Source: Pseudomonas extremorientalis (lineage in GTDB: Bacteria > Pseudomonadota > Gammaproteobacteria > Pseudomonadales > Pseudomonadaceae). Taken from it: 64,000 nucleotides of DNA. Below, in pieces: positions 16,478 to 25,319 of this stretch. Within the stretch, counting starts at the first letter, position 1, and each line of letters starts with the position of its first letter. The notes below the pieces were generated by a model. That model was not told the DNA's origin, made no database searches, and worked only from the letters and a program-made list of their open reading frames with translations. Position numbers and translations under genes: made by a program. The stretch covers positions 1-64,000 of the forward strand of contig NZ_MDGK01000003.1 of assembly GCF_001870465.1 (NCBI RefSeq). The letters run 5' to 3'.

Positions 16478-17035
16478 TCAGGCAAATACAGTTGTAGGAT
16501 GACAAATACGCATGACCAGGCTGGGCGCTTTGCCCGGTACATCGTCGAGCACACCAAAAGGCTGCATGCCGATCTTTTCCAGCACCCGGATCGAGGCCCC
16601 ATGATCCGGTCGCACCAGCCCGAACACCTCGGGCAACCCCAGGCTGTCGAATGCCAGTGCCAACGCGTCGCGCCCCAACTCGGTGGCATAGCCCTGCCCC
16701 CAGGCCTCCACCGCAAGACGGTAACCCAGGTTGATGCGCCGCTCGGTCAGGTAGTTGAGCGGCGCGATACCGCCGAAGCCGATGATGTGGTCCGGCGTCT
16801 CGCGCCGTGCAATTGCCCACCAGCCGTACCCTTGGGTCGCCCACTGTTCACGCCAGTGATCCAGCAGGCGCTGCGCCGCCGCCAGGCTGGCCATGGGGCC
16901 CGATGGGTTGAACAGGTTGGTCTGCGGGTCGCCGAAGATCGCGAACAATCGCTGCAGGTCGCCCGGCTGCGGCTGGCGGTAGACAAGGCGGGAATGGGCG
17001 GCTGGCATTCGCATAACTCGTGTGTGGGCGGACAA
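16478..17035 (-). CDS. GNAT N-acetyltransferase (RimJ/RimL type)
   Basis: A 185-aa single-domain acetyltransferase related to RimJ/RimL-like enzymes: RLVYRQPQPGDLQRLFAIFG at the start, IIGFGGIAPLNYLTERRINL in the core, and the acetyl-CoA-binding GQGYATELGRDALALAFDSL. The substrate is unknown and could be a protein N-terminus or a small molecule. Met-8 or Met-10 are alternative starts. It diverges from proP. Confidence 0.85.
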   Translation of the reverse strand: MSAHTRVMRMPAAHSRLVYRQPQPGDLQRLFAIFGDPQTNLFNPSGPMASLAAAQRLLDHWREQWATQGYGWWAIARRETPDHIIGFGGIAPLNYLTERRINLGYRLAVEAWGQGYATELGRDALALAFDSLGLPEVFGLVRPDHGASIRVLEKIGMQPFGVLDDVPGKAPSLVMRICHPTTVFA

Positions 17036-17161
17036 AGTTCAATCCATCTGCAAAAAAACGCAAATAGTGGTGAATTATTTCATGTCCGCTTGTATCTGAA
17101 GTGACAGAGCGGTGCCATCGCAGTGATGGCGCCTCCCCTGTTCTGCTTTAGAGTGCCCCGC

Positions 17162-18664
17162 ATGAAATTACGTAAGAAAAGCGTCAAGCCCATCGGATTG
17201 AAAGACATCACCATCGTCGACGACACCAAGGTGCGCAAGGCGATCACCGCCGCCGCCCTGGGTAACGCCATGGAATGGTTCGACTTTGGCGTCTATGGGT
17301 TTGTCGCCTATGTGCTCGGCAAGGTGTTCTTCCCCGATGCCTCGCCCAGCGTACAAATGATCGCAGCACTGGGCACCTTCTCCGTGCCGTTCCTGATCCG
17401 TCCCCTGGGTGGCCTGTTCTTCGGTGCACTGGGTGATAAATACGGGCGGCAAAAGGTCCTGGCCGCGACCATCGTGATCATGTCCCTGAGCACCTTCGCC
17501 ATCGGCCTGATCCCCTCCTACGCCTCGATTGGCATCTGGGCGCCGATCCTGCTGTTGCTGTGCAAAATGGCCCAGGGGTTTTCGGTGGGTGGCGAATACA
17601 CCGGTGCGTCGATCTTCGTCGCGGAGTATGCGCCGGACCGCAAGCGCGGCTTCCTCGGCAGCTGGCTGGACTTCGGCTCCATCGCCGGCTTCGTGCTGGG
17701 CGCCGGTGTGGTGGTGCTGATTTCCAGCATCCTGGGCGAAGCCGACTTCGAGTCATGGGGCTGGCGCCTGCCGTTCTTCCTTGCCCTGCCCCTGGGCATC
17801 ATCGGCCTGTACCTGCGTCACGCCCTGGAGGAAACCCCGGCGTTCCAGCAGCACATGGACAAAATGGAACAGGGCGACCGTGAAGGCTTGACCCACGGCC
17901 CCAAAGTCTCGTTCAAGGAGGTCGCGACCAAGCACTGGCGCAGCCTGCTGACCTGCATCGGTATCGTCGCGGCCACCAACGTGACGTACTACATGCTGCT
18001 CACCTACATGCCGAGCTACCTGTCCCATAACCTGCACTACAAAGAAAACAGCGGCGTGCTGATCATCATCGCGATCATGGTCGGCATGCTGTTCGTGCAG
18101 CCGTTCATCGGTTTTGTCAGCGACAAGATCGGCCGCAAGCCGTTCATCATCGCTGGCAGTATCGGTCTGCTGTTCCTGTCCATTCCGGCGTTTATGCTGA
18201 TCACCAGCGGCAAGATCGGCCTGATTTTCGCCGGCCTGCTGATCCTCGCGGTGATCCTCAACTTCTTCATCGGCGTAATGGCCTCCACACTCCCCGCGAT
18301 GTTCCCCACTCACTTGCGCTACAGTGCATTGGCCAGTGCGTTCAATGTCTCGGTATTGATCGCCGGTGTCACGCCGACCGCCGTGGCCTGGCTGGTGGAA
18401 AGCACCGACAACCTGTACATGCCCGCCTACTACCTGATGGTGTTTGCGGTGGTCGGCCTGGTCACTGGCCTGACCATGAAGGAAACCGCCAACAAGCCAT
18501 TGCGTGGCGCAGCGCCGGCGGCGTCGGACATGGAAGAAGCCAAGGAGTTGTTGCAGGAACATCACGACAACATCGAGCAAAAGATCGAAGATATCGACGC
18601 GCGGATTGCCGAATTGGAAGCCAAGCGCCAGACCCTGGCGCAGCAACATCCGCGTATCAACTGA
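17162..18664 (+). CDS. proP: Osmoprotectant/proline:H+ symporter ProP
   Basis: A 500-aa MFS transporter matching E. coli ProP in length and layout: a basic N-terminus, GNAMEWFDFGVYGFVAYVLG in helix 1, RPLGGLFFGALGDKYGRQKV in loop 2-3, and FSVGGEYTGASIFVAEYAP. The last 45 residues form a heptad-rich coiled coil (KELLQEHHDNIEQKIED..., IAELEAKRQTL), the osmosensory module of ProP. It takes up proline, glycine betaine and related solutes at high osmolarity. I chose the ATG at 17162 (MKLRKKS). A hairpin lies directly downstream. Confidence 0.9.
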   Translation: MKLRKKSVKPIGLKDITIVDDTKVRKAITAAALGNAMEWFDFGVYGFVAYVLGKVFFPDASPSVQMIAALGTFSVPFLIRPLGGLFFGALGDKYGRQKVLAATIVIMSLSTFAIGLIPSYASIGIWAPILLLLCKMAQGFSVGGEYTGASIFVAEYAPDRKRGFLGSWLDFGSIAGFVLGAGVVVLISSILGEADFESWGWRLPFFLALPLGIIGLYLRHALEETPAFQQHMDKMEQGDREGLTHGPKVSFKEVATKHWRSLLTCIGIVAATNVTYYMLLTYMPSYLSHNLHYKENSGVLIIIAIMVGMLFVQPFIGFVSDKIGRKPFIIAGSIGLLFLSIPAFMLITSGKIGLIFAGLLILAVILNFFIGVMASTLPAMFPTHLRYSALASAFNVSVLIAGVTPTAVAWLVESTDNLYMPAYYLMVFAVVGLVTGLTMKETANKPLRGAAPAASDMEEAKELLQEHHDNIEQKIEDIDARIAELEAKRQTLAQQHPRIN

Positions 18665-18676
18665 AGCCTGACCCTG

Positions 18677-18701
18677 CATGGCGGCCCCACCCGCCGCCAT
18701 G
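18677..18701 (+). terminator. Hairpin between proP and the GAF gene
   Basis: CATGGCGG (18677-18684) and CCGCCATG (18694-18701) form a perfect 8-bp stem with a 9-nt loop, followed by TTTC. It lies 12 bp after the proP stop and 18 bp before the GAF start, so it may end or attenuate transcription between them. Confidence 0.55.
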
Positions 18702-18719
18702 TTTCTGGAGAGTTCAACC

Positions 18720-19226
18720 ATGGTTCCAAGCGTCACCGCACCACAGTCGTTGCTCAGCGCAGATGAACGCGCCGCCATTGCCGAAATAGAAGCCACCACC
18801 AGCATCCTGCAACTGGTTACCCGCCTGACCGGCATGCGCTTCGCCGGCATCGCCAAATTCACCGACCTGGAATGGGTGGTCTGCTCCGTGCATGACACCG
18901 TCGACATGGGCATTCATGTCGATGACGTGCTTGAGCTGGAAACAACATTGTGCAGCGAGTTCTGTATCAACCCACAGACCCTGTTCATCCCGCAGATCAG
19001 CCAGAGCGGCCGCTTCGCCGCACGTCCGGTGGTCAAGCAATTCGCCATCGAGAGCTATGCCGGTGCACCGATCTTCCTGCCCGACGGCCGTCTGTTCGGC
19101 GCGCTGTGTGCACTGGATTCGCGGGCAATGTTGTTCGAAGATCCCAACCTGCCGGAAACCCTCAGCCTGTTTGCTCGGCTGATCGGCTGCATTTTTTTCG
19201 CCAACCTGACGACCAGCGATACCTGA
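18720..19226 (+). CDS. GAF-domain protein
   Basis: A 168-aa stand-alone GAF sensor domain: ILQLVTRLTGMRFAGIAKFT at the first helix and strand, DVLELETTLCSEF, ESYAGAPIFLPDGRLFGALC at the core strands. It has no output domain, so it probably binds a small ligand and acts through a partner. The GGDEF-EAL gene starts 73 bp downstream on the same strand and is the obvious candidate partner. The start is supported by a GGAGAG about 10 nt upstream. Confidence 0.85.
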   Translation: MVPSVTAPQSLLSADERAAIAEIEATTSILQLVTRLTGMRFAGIAKFTDLEWVVCSVHDTVDMGIHVDDVLELETTLCSEFCINPQTLFIPQISQSGRFAARPVVKQFAIESYAGAPIFLPDGRLFGALCALDSRAMLFEDPNLPETLSLFARLIGCIFFANLTTSDT

Positions 19227-19299
19227 GCGTTCAGTTTTCCAGCAGCGCCGCCGATAACCAGAGATACCCCTGACTTGCAGCGCTGCCCTGCGGGAAACA

Positions 19300-21894
19300 A
19301 TGCCGAACACTCTCGTCCCGATCACCCGAACGTTCTCCAACCGCACCAGCCTGTCGCTGACACGGACCTCACTGTTCAATTTCACGGCCCTGTTGGTCCT
19401 GGTATTTGCAGCAGCAGCCTACTCGCTGATCTACCTGGCCCATGACCTGGACCACGCCGAGCAAGAGGAAAACGCGTTTTACACGCGTAAAGCCGTGCAG
19501 TCCCTGGAAAAATCGCTGCGGGTGACCGTCAAGGACTACGCCTTCTGGAGCGACGCCTACAAGCACTTGCACCTGAAGGTGGACACCGATTGGGCCTACG
19601 GTCGCGGCAACGTCGGCGCCACACTGTTCCAGGATTTCGGCTTCCAGGGGCTGTTTGTGGTCAACGACGCCAACCGCACGGTATACGCCGTAGTCGAAGG
19701 CGAGCTGCAACCCATTGACCTTAGCGACTGGCTCGCCCAGCCCATCACCCAGGTCCTCGAGCAGGCTCGTGCCGGAGCCGAACAGGAAACGCCGGTCACC
19801 GCCTTCATCAACGTGCGCGGCAGCCCGGCACTGGTGGCCGCAGCCGCCATCACGCCCGGCACCGACCCCACGGTGAAGGTGGATGGGCGCCCTGCGTCGG
19901 TACTGGTGTTTGTCGACATTCTCGACAGCGCCCACCTGGCCCTGATCGGCAATGATTTCGGGGTGAATCAACTGCATATCGCCAGCACCGATGAGGTCGG
20001 CAATACCTTGCTGGTCCCCCTGGGCGAAAACGGTGCTGCCGGCAGCCTGCATTGGCAGCCGGCGCGCCCAGGTGTGCGGTTGATGGGTGTTGGCTTGCCG
20101 CTGCTGGGCCTGGCCGCATTGCTGGTATGCCTGATGACCTGGGTGATCCTGCGTCGCGCCAGTGCCGCTGCCCTCGCCTTGGATGCCAGCCATGCGTCGC
20201 TGCTAGACAGCCAGAATGCCCTGACTACCAGTGAAGCGCGCTTTCGCGATGTGGTGGAAGCCAGCTCCGATTGGGTCTGGGAAATCGACGCCGGCTGGCG
20301 TTTCACGTACTTGTCGGAGCGCTTCGAGAACGTAACCGGCCTGGCCCGTCATACCTGGATCGGCGCCGCCATCAACGAGCTCCTGGACACGGAAGCCGGC
20401 GCGCTTTCGCAATGGCTGAACACGCCCAGCCGTACCGCGGACCTCAGCGTGCAATGCCGCTACGTCGACGCCCACGGCCAGGAACGCACCACACGGCTTG
20501 CGGCAAGGCAAATGCCCTGTGGCGGTTTCCGCGGAACCGCCACCGACGTGACCGAGGAAGTCGAAGCACGGCGGCGCATTGAATTCCTGTCTCAGCACGA
20601 CGCACTCACCGGGCTGGCCAACCGAACGCGCCTGCAAGCGTTCCTCGACGACAAGCTCAAGACACTGCCTGCGTCGGGGCAGCCTTTGGTCATGCTCAGC
20701 CTGGACCTGGACCGCTTCAAACCGGTCAACGACCTGCTCGGGCACGCCGCAGGCGACCACGTGCTCAACGAAGTGTCGACCCGCCTGGCCGATTGCGTGC
20801 GCCACGGCGACCTGGTGGCCCGGGTGGGTGGCGATGAGTTTGTGATGATCCTCACGAATGCGGGTACCCAGGACGATGTCGAGTCCTTGTGCCTGCGCTT
20901 GATCGAGTCCGTTGAACAGGCGGTCAGGATCGGTGAGCAGGAAGTGTTCGTCAGCGCGAGTATCGGCATCGTGCTGGCCCCCGACGATGCCAGCGAAGCC
21001 GCCGAACTGCTGCGTTATGCCGATATCGCGCTATACGAAGCCAAGGCTGCTGGCCGCAACACCTGGCGGTTTTACTCAGGGGAGATGAATGCACGGATCA
21101 TCGAGCGTCGCCGCCTGGAAAGCGACCTGCGTTTTGCAATCAAGCACAATGAACTGCGCCTGCACTTCCAACCACGCTATCGCATTGCCGATGGGCGGAT
21201 GGTCGGCGCCGAAGCGCTGGTGCGCTGGCAGCACCCACAGCGCGGGCTGATTCCACCCGACACCTTCATACCGATTGCCGAAGAGTCCGGGCTGATCCTG
21301 TCGCTGAGCGACTGGGTACTGCAAACCGCCTGCGCCTGCGCCGCCCAGTGGCCCGAAGCACTGTTTGTGTCGGTGAACCTGTCGTCCACGGAGTTCAAGC
21401 GTGGCGACCTGGTAGAGCGCATTCGCAACGCCCTCACGACCTCGGGGATCGATCCGGCGCGAGTGGAACTGGAAATCACCGAAAGCGTGATGCTCGAAGA
21501 CGCGGCGGGCGCACTGGCGGTAATGCACACCCTCAAACGCCTGGGCATACGTATTGCCATGGATGACTTCGGCACCGGGTATTCCTCGTTGAGCTACCTT
21601 CGGGCCTTCCCCTTCGACGGGTTGAAGATCGACCGCAGCTTCCTCAGCCGCCTGGAAGACAGTGAGGATGACAAGGCGATCATTCAGGCCATCGTCGGCC
21701 TGGGGCGTGCCCTGGCATTGACGGTGACCGCCGAGGGTATCGAGACCTCCGGGCACCTGGAGATGCTCCGGGCGGTGTCCTGCGACGAAGGCCAGGGCTA
21801 CTACCTCAGTCGGCCGCTGGATATCGACACGTTCAACGGGCTGCTCGGCACTAGCGGAAAAACTGACTCGGCGTCTTGCCAAACTGTTTCCTGA
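19300..21894 (+). CDS. CHASE4-PAS-GGDEF-EAL cyclic-di-GMP enzyme
   Basis: An 864-aa inner-membrane protein with membrane segments at about 27-47 and 265-287 flanking a periplasmic CHASE4-type sensor (VKDYAFWSDAYKHL). It then has a PAS domain (about 310-420), GGDEF (about 430-590) and EAL (about 600-850). The cyclase site RVGGDEF is intact and preceded by an inhibitory RxxD (RHGD). EAL residues are intact: GAEALVRW, VNLSS, ELEITESV, MDDFGTGYSS, LKIDRSFL, EGIET. Both synthesis and breakdown of c-di-GMP are therefore possible. Its 3' end overlaps the convergent AraC gene by 44 bp. Confidence 0.93.
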   Translation: MPNTLVPITRTFSNRTSLSLTRTSLFNFTALLVLVFAAAAYSLIYLAHDLDHAEQEENAFYTRKAVQSLEKSLRVTVKDYAFWSDAYKHLHLKVDTDWAYGRGNVGATLFQDFGFQGLFVVNDANRTVYAVVEGELQPIDLSDWLAQPITQVLEQARAGAEQETPVTAFINVRGSPALVAAAAITPGTDPTVKVDGRPASVLVFVDILDSAHLALIGNDFGVNQLHIASTDEVGNTLLVPLGENGAAGSLHWQPARPGVRLMGVGLPLLGLAALLVCLMTWVILRRASAAALALDASHASLLDSQNALTTSEARFRDVVEASSDWVWEIDAGWRFTYLSERFENVTGLARHTWIGAAINELLDTEAGALSQWLNTPSRTADLSVQCRYVDAHGQERTTRLAARQMPCGGFRGTATDVTEEVEARRRIEFLSQHDALTGLANRTRLQAFLDDKLKTLPASGQPLVMLSLDLDRFKPVNDLLGHAAGDHVLNEVSTRLADCVRHGDLVARVGGDEFVMILTNAGTQDDVESLCLRLIESVEQAVRIGEQEVFVSASIGIVLAPDDASEAAELLRYADIALYEAKAAGRNTWRFYSGEMNARIIERRRLESDLRFAIKHNELRLHFQPRYRIADGRMVGAEALVRWQHPQRGLIPPDTFIPIAEESGLILSLSDWVLQTACACAAQWPEALFVSVNLSSTEFKRGDLVERIRNALTTSGIDPARVELEITESVMLEDAAGALAVMHTLKRLGIRIAMDDFGTGYSSLSYLRAFPFDGLKIDRSFLSRLEDSEDDKAIIQAIVGLGRALALTVTAEGIETSGHLEMLRAVSCDEGQGYYLSRPLDIDTFNGLLGTSGKTDSASCQTVS

Positions 21895-22624
21895 ACATGC
21901 TGGTGAACGCACTCGGGCTGTCATAACCCAGCTCCATGGCGATATCGATCACCTTCTCGCCCACTGCAATGCGCTCCAGCGCCAGCAGCAAACGTGCCTG
22001 CTGGCGCCATTGGCCGAAGGTCATGCCGGTTTCCTTGCGAAACAGGCGCTGGATGGTTTTCTGGTCCAGGTGCAGGCGCTCGCTCCAGTCCGCCACGGTG
22101 GAGGCATCGCCCGGCTCTTCCTGCAGCGCCAGGCAGATGCGTTGCAGCCGAGGGTCGACGGGCTGCGGCAAGGACAGCGGTAACGCCGGCAGGATCGCCA
22201 GTTCATCGAGGATCAGGTGCATGATCCGCGCATCCCGCGAGTCTTCGGCGTACGGCGGCTTCAGGCTCACGGACGCCTTGATCAGCTCGCTCAGCAACGG
22301 CGAGATACTCACGGTTTTCGGCTCGCCGGGCATGTTCGGGAAGCGATCCGGGCGCACAAACACGCTGCGCATTTTCAGGGTGCCCACGCAACGCAGTGAA
22401 TGCACGTGCCCGGCGGGCATCCAGATGCCACGGTTGGGCGGCACGGTCCACTGGTTCAGCGCCGAGTACACCACCATCACGCCTTCGATGGCGTAGAGCA
22501 GTTGATGCTTCTCGTGGCTGTGGTCGGGGATCACCCAGTTCTCCGGGTAATCGGTGGCGGAACTGATGACAGCCCAGGCGCCTTCGTTGATTTCCTGGAG
22601 AAATTCGTTCAGAGGTTTGATCAT
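21851..22624 (-). CDS. AraC-family regulator with cupin sensor
   Basis: A 257-aa regulator with an N-terminal cupin-like domain (HSHEKHQLLYAIEGVMVVYS, RGIWMPAGHVHSL) and two C-terminal AraC helix-turn-helix motifs (DASTVADWSERLHLDQKTIQ, KVIDIAMELGYDSPSAFTSM). I chose the ATG at 22624 because AAGGGCGAA precedes it. An earlier ATG exists at 22690. It diverges from fsr, which it probably regulates, and overlaps the GGDEF-EAL gene tail to tail. Confidence 0.88.
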   Translation of the reverse strand: MIKPLNEFLQEINEGAWAVISSATDYPENWVIPDHSHEKHQLLYAIEGVMVVYSALNQWTVPPNRGIWMPAGHVHSLRCVGTLKMRSVFVRPDRFPNMPGEPKTVSISPLLSELIKASVSLKPPYAEDSRDARIMHLILDELAILPALPLSLPQPVDPRLQRICLALQEEPGDASTVADWSERLHLDQKTIQRLFRKETGMTFGQWRQQARLLLALERIAVGEKVIDIAMELGYDSPSAFTSMFRKQFGKTPSQFFR

Positions 22625-22770
22625 TTCGCCCTTTTTGCGACAGTTGCCGCCCCAATTGCGCGAGACAGGCATTACTGACAAATCTAGCATGAACGCCGAA
22701 TCATTTTGTAATGGATGGCCACCTTAAGAAGTGACCGCCTCTGATTAGCTGCCTTGTATGGAATGCCTGC

Positions 22771-23982
22771 ATGTCGACCCTTACCGCGTCACCCGCCGCT
22801 GCAACCACTGCACCCCAGGCCAGCCCGTTGGTCATGCGCATCCTCGGTGCCTGCGCCCTGGCCCACTTGATCAATGACCTGATCCAGGCTGTGCTGCCAT
22901 CGATCTACCCGATGCTCAAGGCCAACTACGGCCTGACATTTACCCAGGTCGGGCTGATCACTCTCACCTTCCAGTTGACCGCCTCCCTGCTGCAACCCTG
23001 GATCGGCTATCACACCGACCGCCACCCCAAACCCTGGCTGCTGCCGGCGGGCATGGTGTGCACCCTGGTCGGCATCCTGATGCTGGCGTTTGTCGGCAGC
23101 TTCCCGGCGATCCTGCTGGCGGCGGGCCTGGTGGGCGTGGGCTCGTCGACCTTCCACCCGGAAACCTCCCGCGTCGCGCGCCTGGCCTCCGGCGGGCGCT
23201 ACGGCCTGGCGCAGTCGACCTTCCAGGTCGGCGGCAACACCGGCAGCGCCTTGGGCCCTCTGCTCGCAGCGGCGATCATCATCCCCTACGGCCAGGGCCA
23301 TATCGCCTGGTTCGGGCTGTTTGCGGTGTTTGCCATCCTGGTGCTGTATGGCTTGAGCCGCTGGTACCGTCACCACCTCAACCTGTTCAAGCTCAAGCAA
23401 GGCGGCAAAGCCACCCATGGCCTGTCCAAAGGCCGCGTGACCTTTGCCCTGGTGGTGCTGGCCGTACTGGTGTTCTCCAAGTACTGGTACATGACCAGCC
23501 TGACCAGCTACTTCACCTTCTACCTGATCGAGAAATTCCAGCTGTCGGTCGCAAGCTCGCAGATGTATTTGTTCCTGTTCCTCGGCGCCGTGGCCGTCGG
23601 CACCTTCGCCGGCGGGCCGATCGGCGACAAGATCGGCCGCAAGAAAGTCATCTGGTTCTCGATCCTCGGCGCGGCACCGTTCACCCTGGCCCTGCCCTAC
23701 GTCGACCTGTTCTGGACGGCGGTACTCAGCGTGGTGATCGGGTTCATCATCGCATCGGCCTTCTCGGCCATCGTGGTGTATGCCCAGGAACTGGTGCCCG
23801 GCAATGTGGGCATGATCGCCGGGATCTTCTTCGGCCTGATGTTCGGCTTCAGCGGGATTGGCGCGGCGCTGCTCGGTTTGCTGGCGGACACCCACGGCAT
23901 CGAGTATGTCTACAAACTGTGCTCGTTCCTGCCGCTGGTGGGCATCCTGACCCTGTTGCTGCCCTCGACCAAAGGCGCCTGA
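22771..23982 (+). CDS. fsr: MFS exporter, fosmidomycin resistance (Fsr)-like
   Basis: A 403-aa MFS drug exporter closely resembling Fsr: LAHLINDLIQAVLPSIYPML in helix 1, LLQPWIGYHTDRHPKPWLLP, GVGSSTFHPETSRVARLASG, and FQVGGNTGSALGPLLAA. The STFHPE segment is a strong Fsr hallmark. It expels small molecules such as fosmidomycin in E. coli, but the natural substrate is unknown. The divergent AraC-type gene 146 bp upstream is its likely regulator. Confidence 0.88.
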   Translation: MSTLTASPAAATTAPQASPLVMRILGACALAHLINDLIQAVLPSIYPMLKANYGLTFTQVGLITLTFQLTASLLQPWIGYHTDRHPKPWLLPAGMVCTLVGILMLAFVGSFPAILLAAGLVGVGSSTFHPETSRVARLASGGRYGLAQSTFQVGGNTGSALGPLLAAAIIIPYGQGHIAWFGLFAVFAILVLYGLSRWYRHHLNLFKLKQGGKATHGLSKGRVTFALVVLAVLVFSKYWYMTSLTSYFTFYLIEKFQLSVASSQMYLFLFLGAVAVGTFAGGPIGDKIGRKKVIWFSILGAAPFTLALPYVDLFWTAVLSVVIGFIIASAFSAIVVYAQELVPGNVGMIAGIFFGLMFGFSGIGAALLGLLADTHGIEYVYKLCSFLPLVGILTLLLPSTKGA

Positions 23983-24000
23983 CCACGCCCGTTACCCGCT

Positions 24001-24026
24001 TGGCGCAGGCAAGCACGCCTGCGCCA
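24001..24026 (+). terminator. Terminator-like hairpin after fsr
   Basis: TGGCGCAGGC (24001-24010) and GCCTGCGCCA (24017-24026) form a perfect 10-bp stem with a six-base loop, 18 bp after the fsr stop. No T run follows. Confidence 0.6.
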
Positions 24027-24102
24027 GGCCAATCCGTGCTTAAATCCTTGTTTGGCAGCTTCCCGTGGGTTTCTGCTCGCCGCCTCCACAAGGACTCCCC
24101 AC

Positions 24103-25227
24103 ATGCGCCTGCCCGACTTCATTCTTGCGAACCTCGAACCGATCCTGCAGGCCTGGGAAGACTTTGCCGATACGCTCAAGACTCCCGGCGCCGACCTTGA
24201 TCGTGTTGGCCTGCGTGACCACGCCGAGCAGATGTTGCGCGCCATCGTGCTTGACCTGCGCACCACCCAGACCGTCCAGGAGCAAATCGCCAAGGCCCAG
24301 GGCATGGCCCCGCAGAGTGAAGAGGAAACCCCGGCTGAAACCCATGCGATGACCCGGCTGATGGCCGGCTTCTCCATCGACCAGATGGTCTCCGAATACC
24401 GCGCGTTGCGCACCAGCGTGCTCAGCCAGTGGCTCAACCAGGTCAAGCACGGCACGACGCTGGAAATCGACGACATGAACCGCTTTCATGAAGCCATCGA
24501 CCAGGCATTGGCGGAGTCCATCGCCAGTTACTCGCGCGCGGTCGAAGCCTCACGCAATGTGTTCCTGGGCATACTTGGCCATGACCTGCGCACGCCCCTG
24601 GGCGCGATTCTGCTGGGGGCCGATATGCTCAGATGCTCGCCCACCCTGGACAAGCGCGGCACTCGCGTGGCCACGCAGATCTACACCAGTGTCCGACGCG
24701 CCAGCCAGATCGTCGGCGACCTGCTGGATTTGACGCGCAGCCAGATGGGCCCGGGCATCCCGGTCAAGCGCACACCCATCGACCTGGCACCGCTGTGCGA
24801 ACGTATCGTTGAAGAAATACGCGCCTTTCACCCGCACGCCGACATCCTGTTCGAAGCCCAAAGCCCGGCCACGGGTGCGTTCGATGGCCCGCGCATGGAG
24901 CAGGTGTTTTCCAACATCATTAGCAACGCCGTGCAACACGGCGCTGTGCAGTCGCCGATCACGGTGCGATTGTCGGCTGCGGCAGAAACGGTGCTCTTTA
25001 CCGTGCACAACCACGGCAATCCGATTCCGGCCGAAGTGCTGCCGTTTATCTTCAATCCCATGGGGCGCTTTTCCCAACGTTCGGCGACCGAGCCCAGCCC
25101 GGCGGAAGGCTTGGGGCTTGGCTTGTTTATCGCCTCGGAAATCGTGACGGCCCATCACGGCGAGATCCAGGTTGAGTCAGATCCGGCATCCGGCACAGTA
25201 TTCCGCGTGACGGTCCCGGTACGGTGA
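24103..25227 (+). CDS. Sensor histidine kinase with RsbRD N-terminal domain
   Basis: A 374-aa soluble kinase. Residues about 10-150 resemble the RsbT co-antagonist RsbRD N-terminal domain (globin-like helical: FILANLEPILQAWEDF, MLRAIVLDLRTTQTVQEQIA). Then come a HisKA dimerisation domain with the phospho-acceptor in LGILGHDLRTPLGAIL and an ATPase domain (NIISNAVQHG, GLGLGLFIASEI). No membrane segment and no response regulator is adjacent, so it is an orphan cytoplasmic kinase. AAGGA lies 10 nt before the chosen ATG. Confidence 0.9.
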   Translation: MRLPDFILANLEPILQAWEDFADTLKTPGADLDRVGLRDHAEQMLRAIVLDLRTTQTVQEQIAKAQGMAPQSEEETPAETHAMTRLMAGFSIDQMVSEYRALRTSVLSQWLNQVKHGTTLEIDDMNRFHEAIDQALAESIASYSRAVEASRNVFLGILGHDLRTPLGAILLGADMLRCSPTLDKRGTRVATQIYTSVRRASQIVGDLLDLTRSQMGPGIPVKRTPIDLAPLCERIVEEIRAFHPHADILFEAQSPATGAFDGPRMEQVFSNIISNAVQHGAVQSPITVRLSAAAETVLFTVHNHGNPIPAEVLPFIFNPMGRFSQRSATEPSPAEGLGLGLFIASEIVTAHHGEIQVESDPASGTVFRVTVPVR

Positions 25228-25319
25228 CAGGCACACGTTGATAGCCGTTCGCCAGTAAGGCTCCGAAAAGGCCGCGCGAACGCTTACAATCGCGGTTTTC
25301 AACGCAAACCTGGCAGCAC

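Noticed and set aside
24001..24026. Hairpin with a six-base loop after fsr considered as an ANTAR hairpin
   Set aside because: The loop AAGCAC has A1 but C at position 4, there is no second hairpin and no terminator overlapping it. It follows a stop codon, so it is more likely a terminator.
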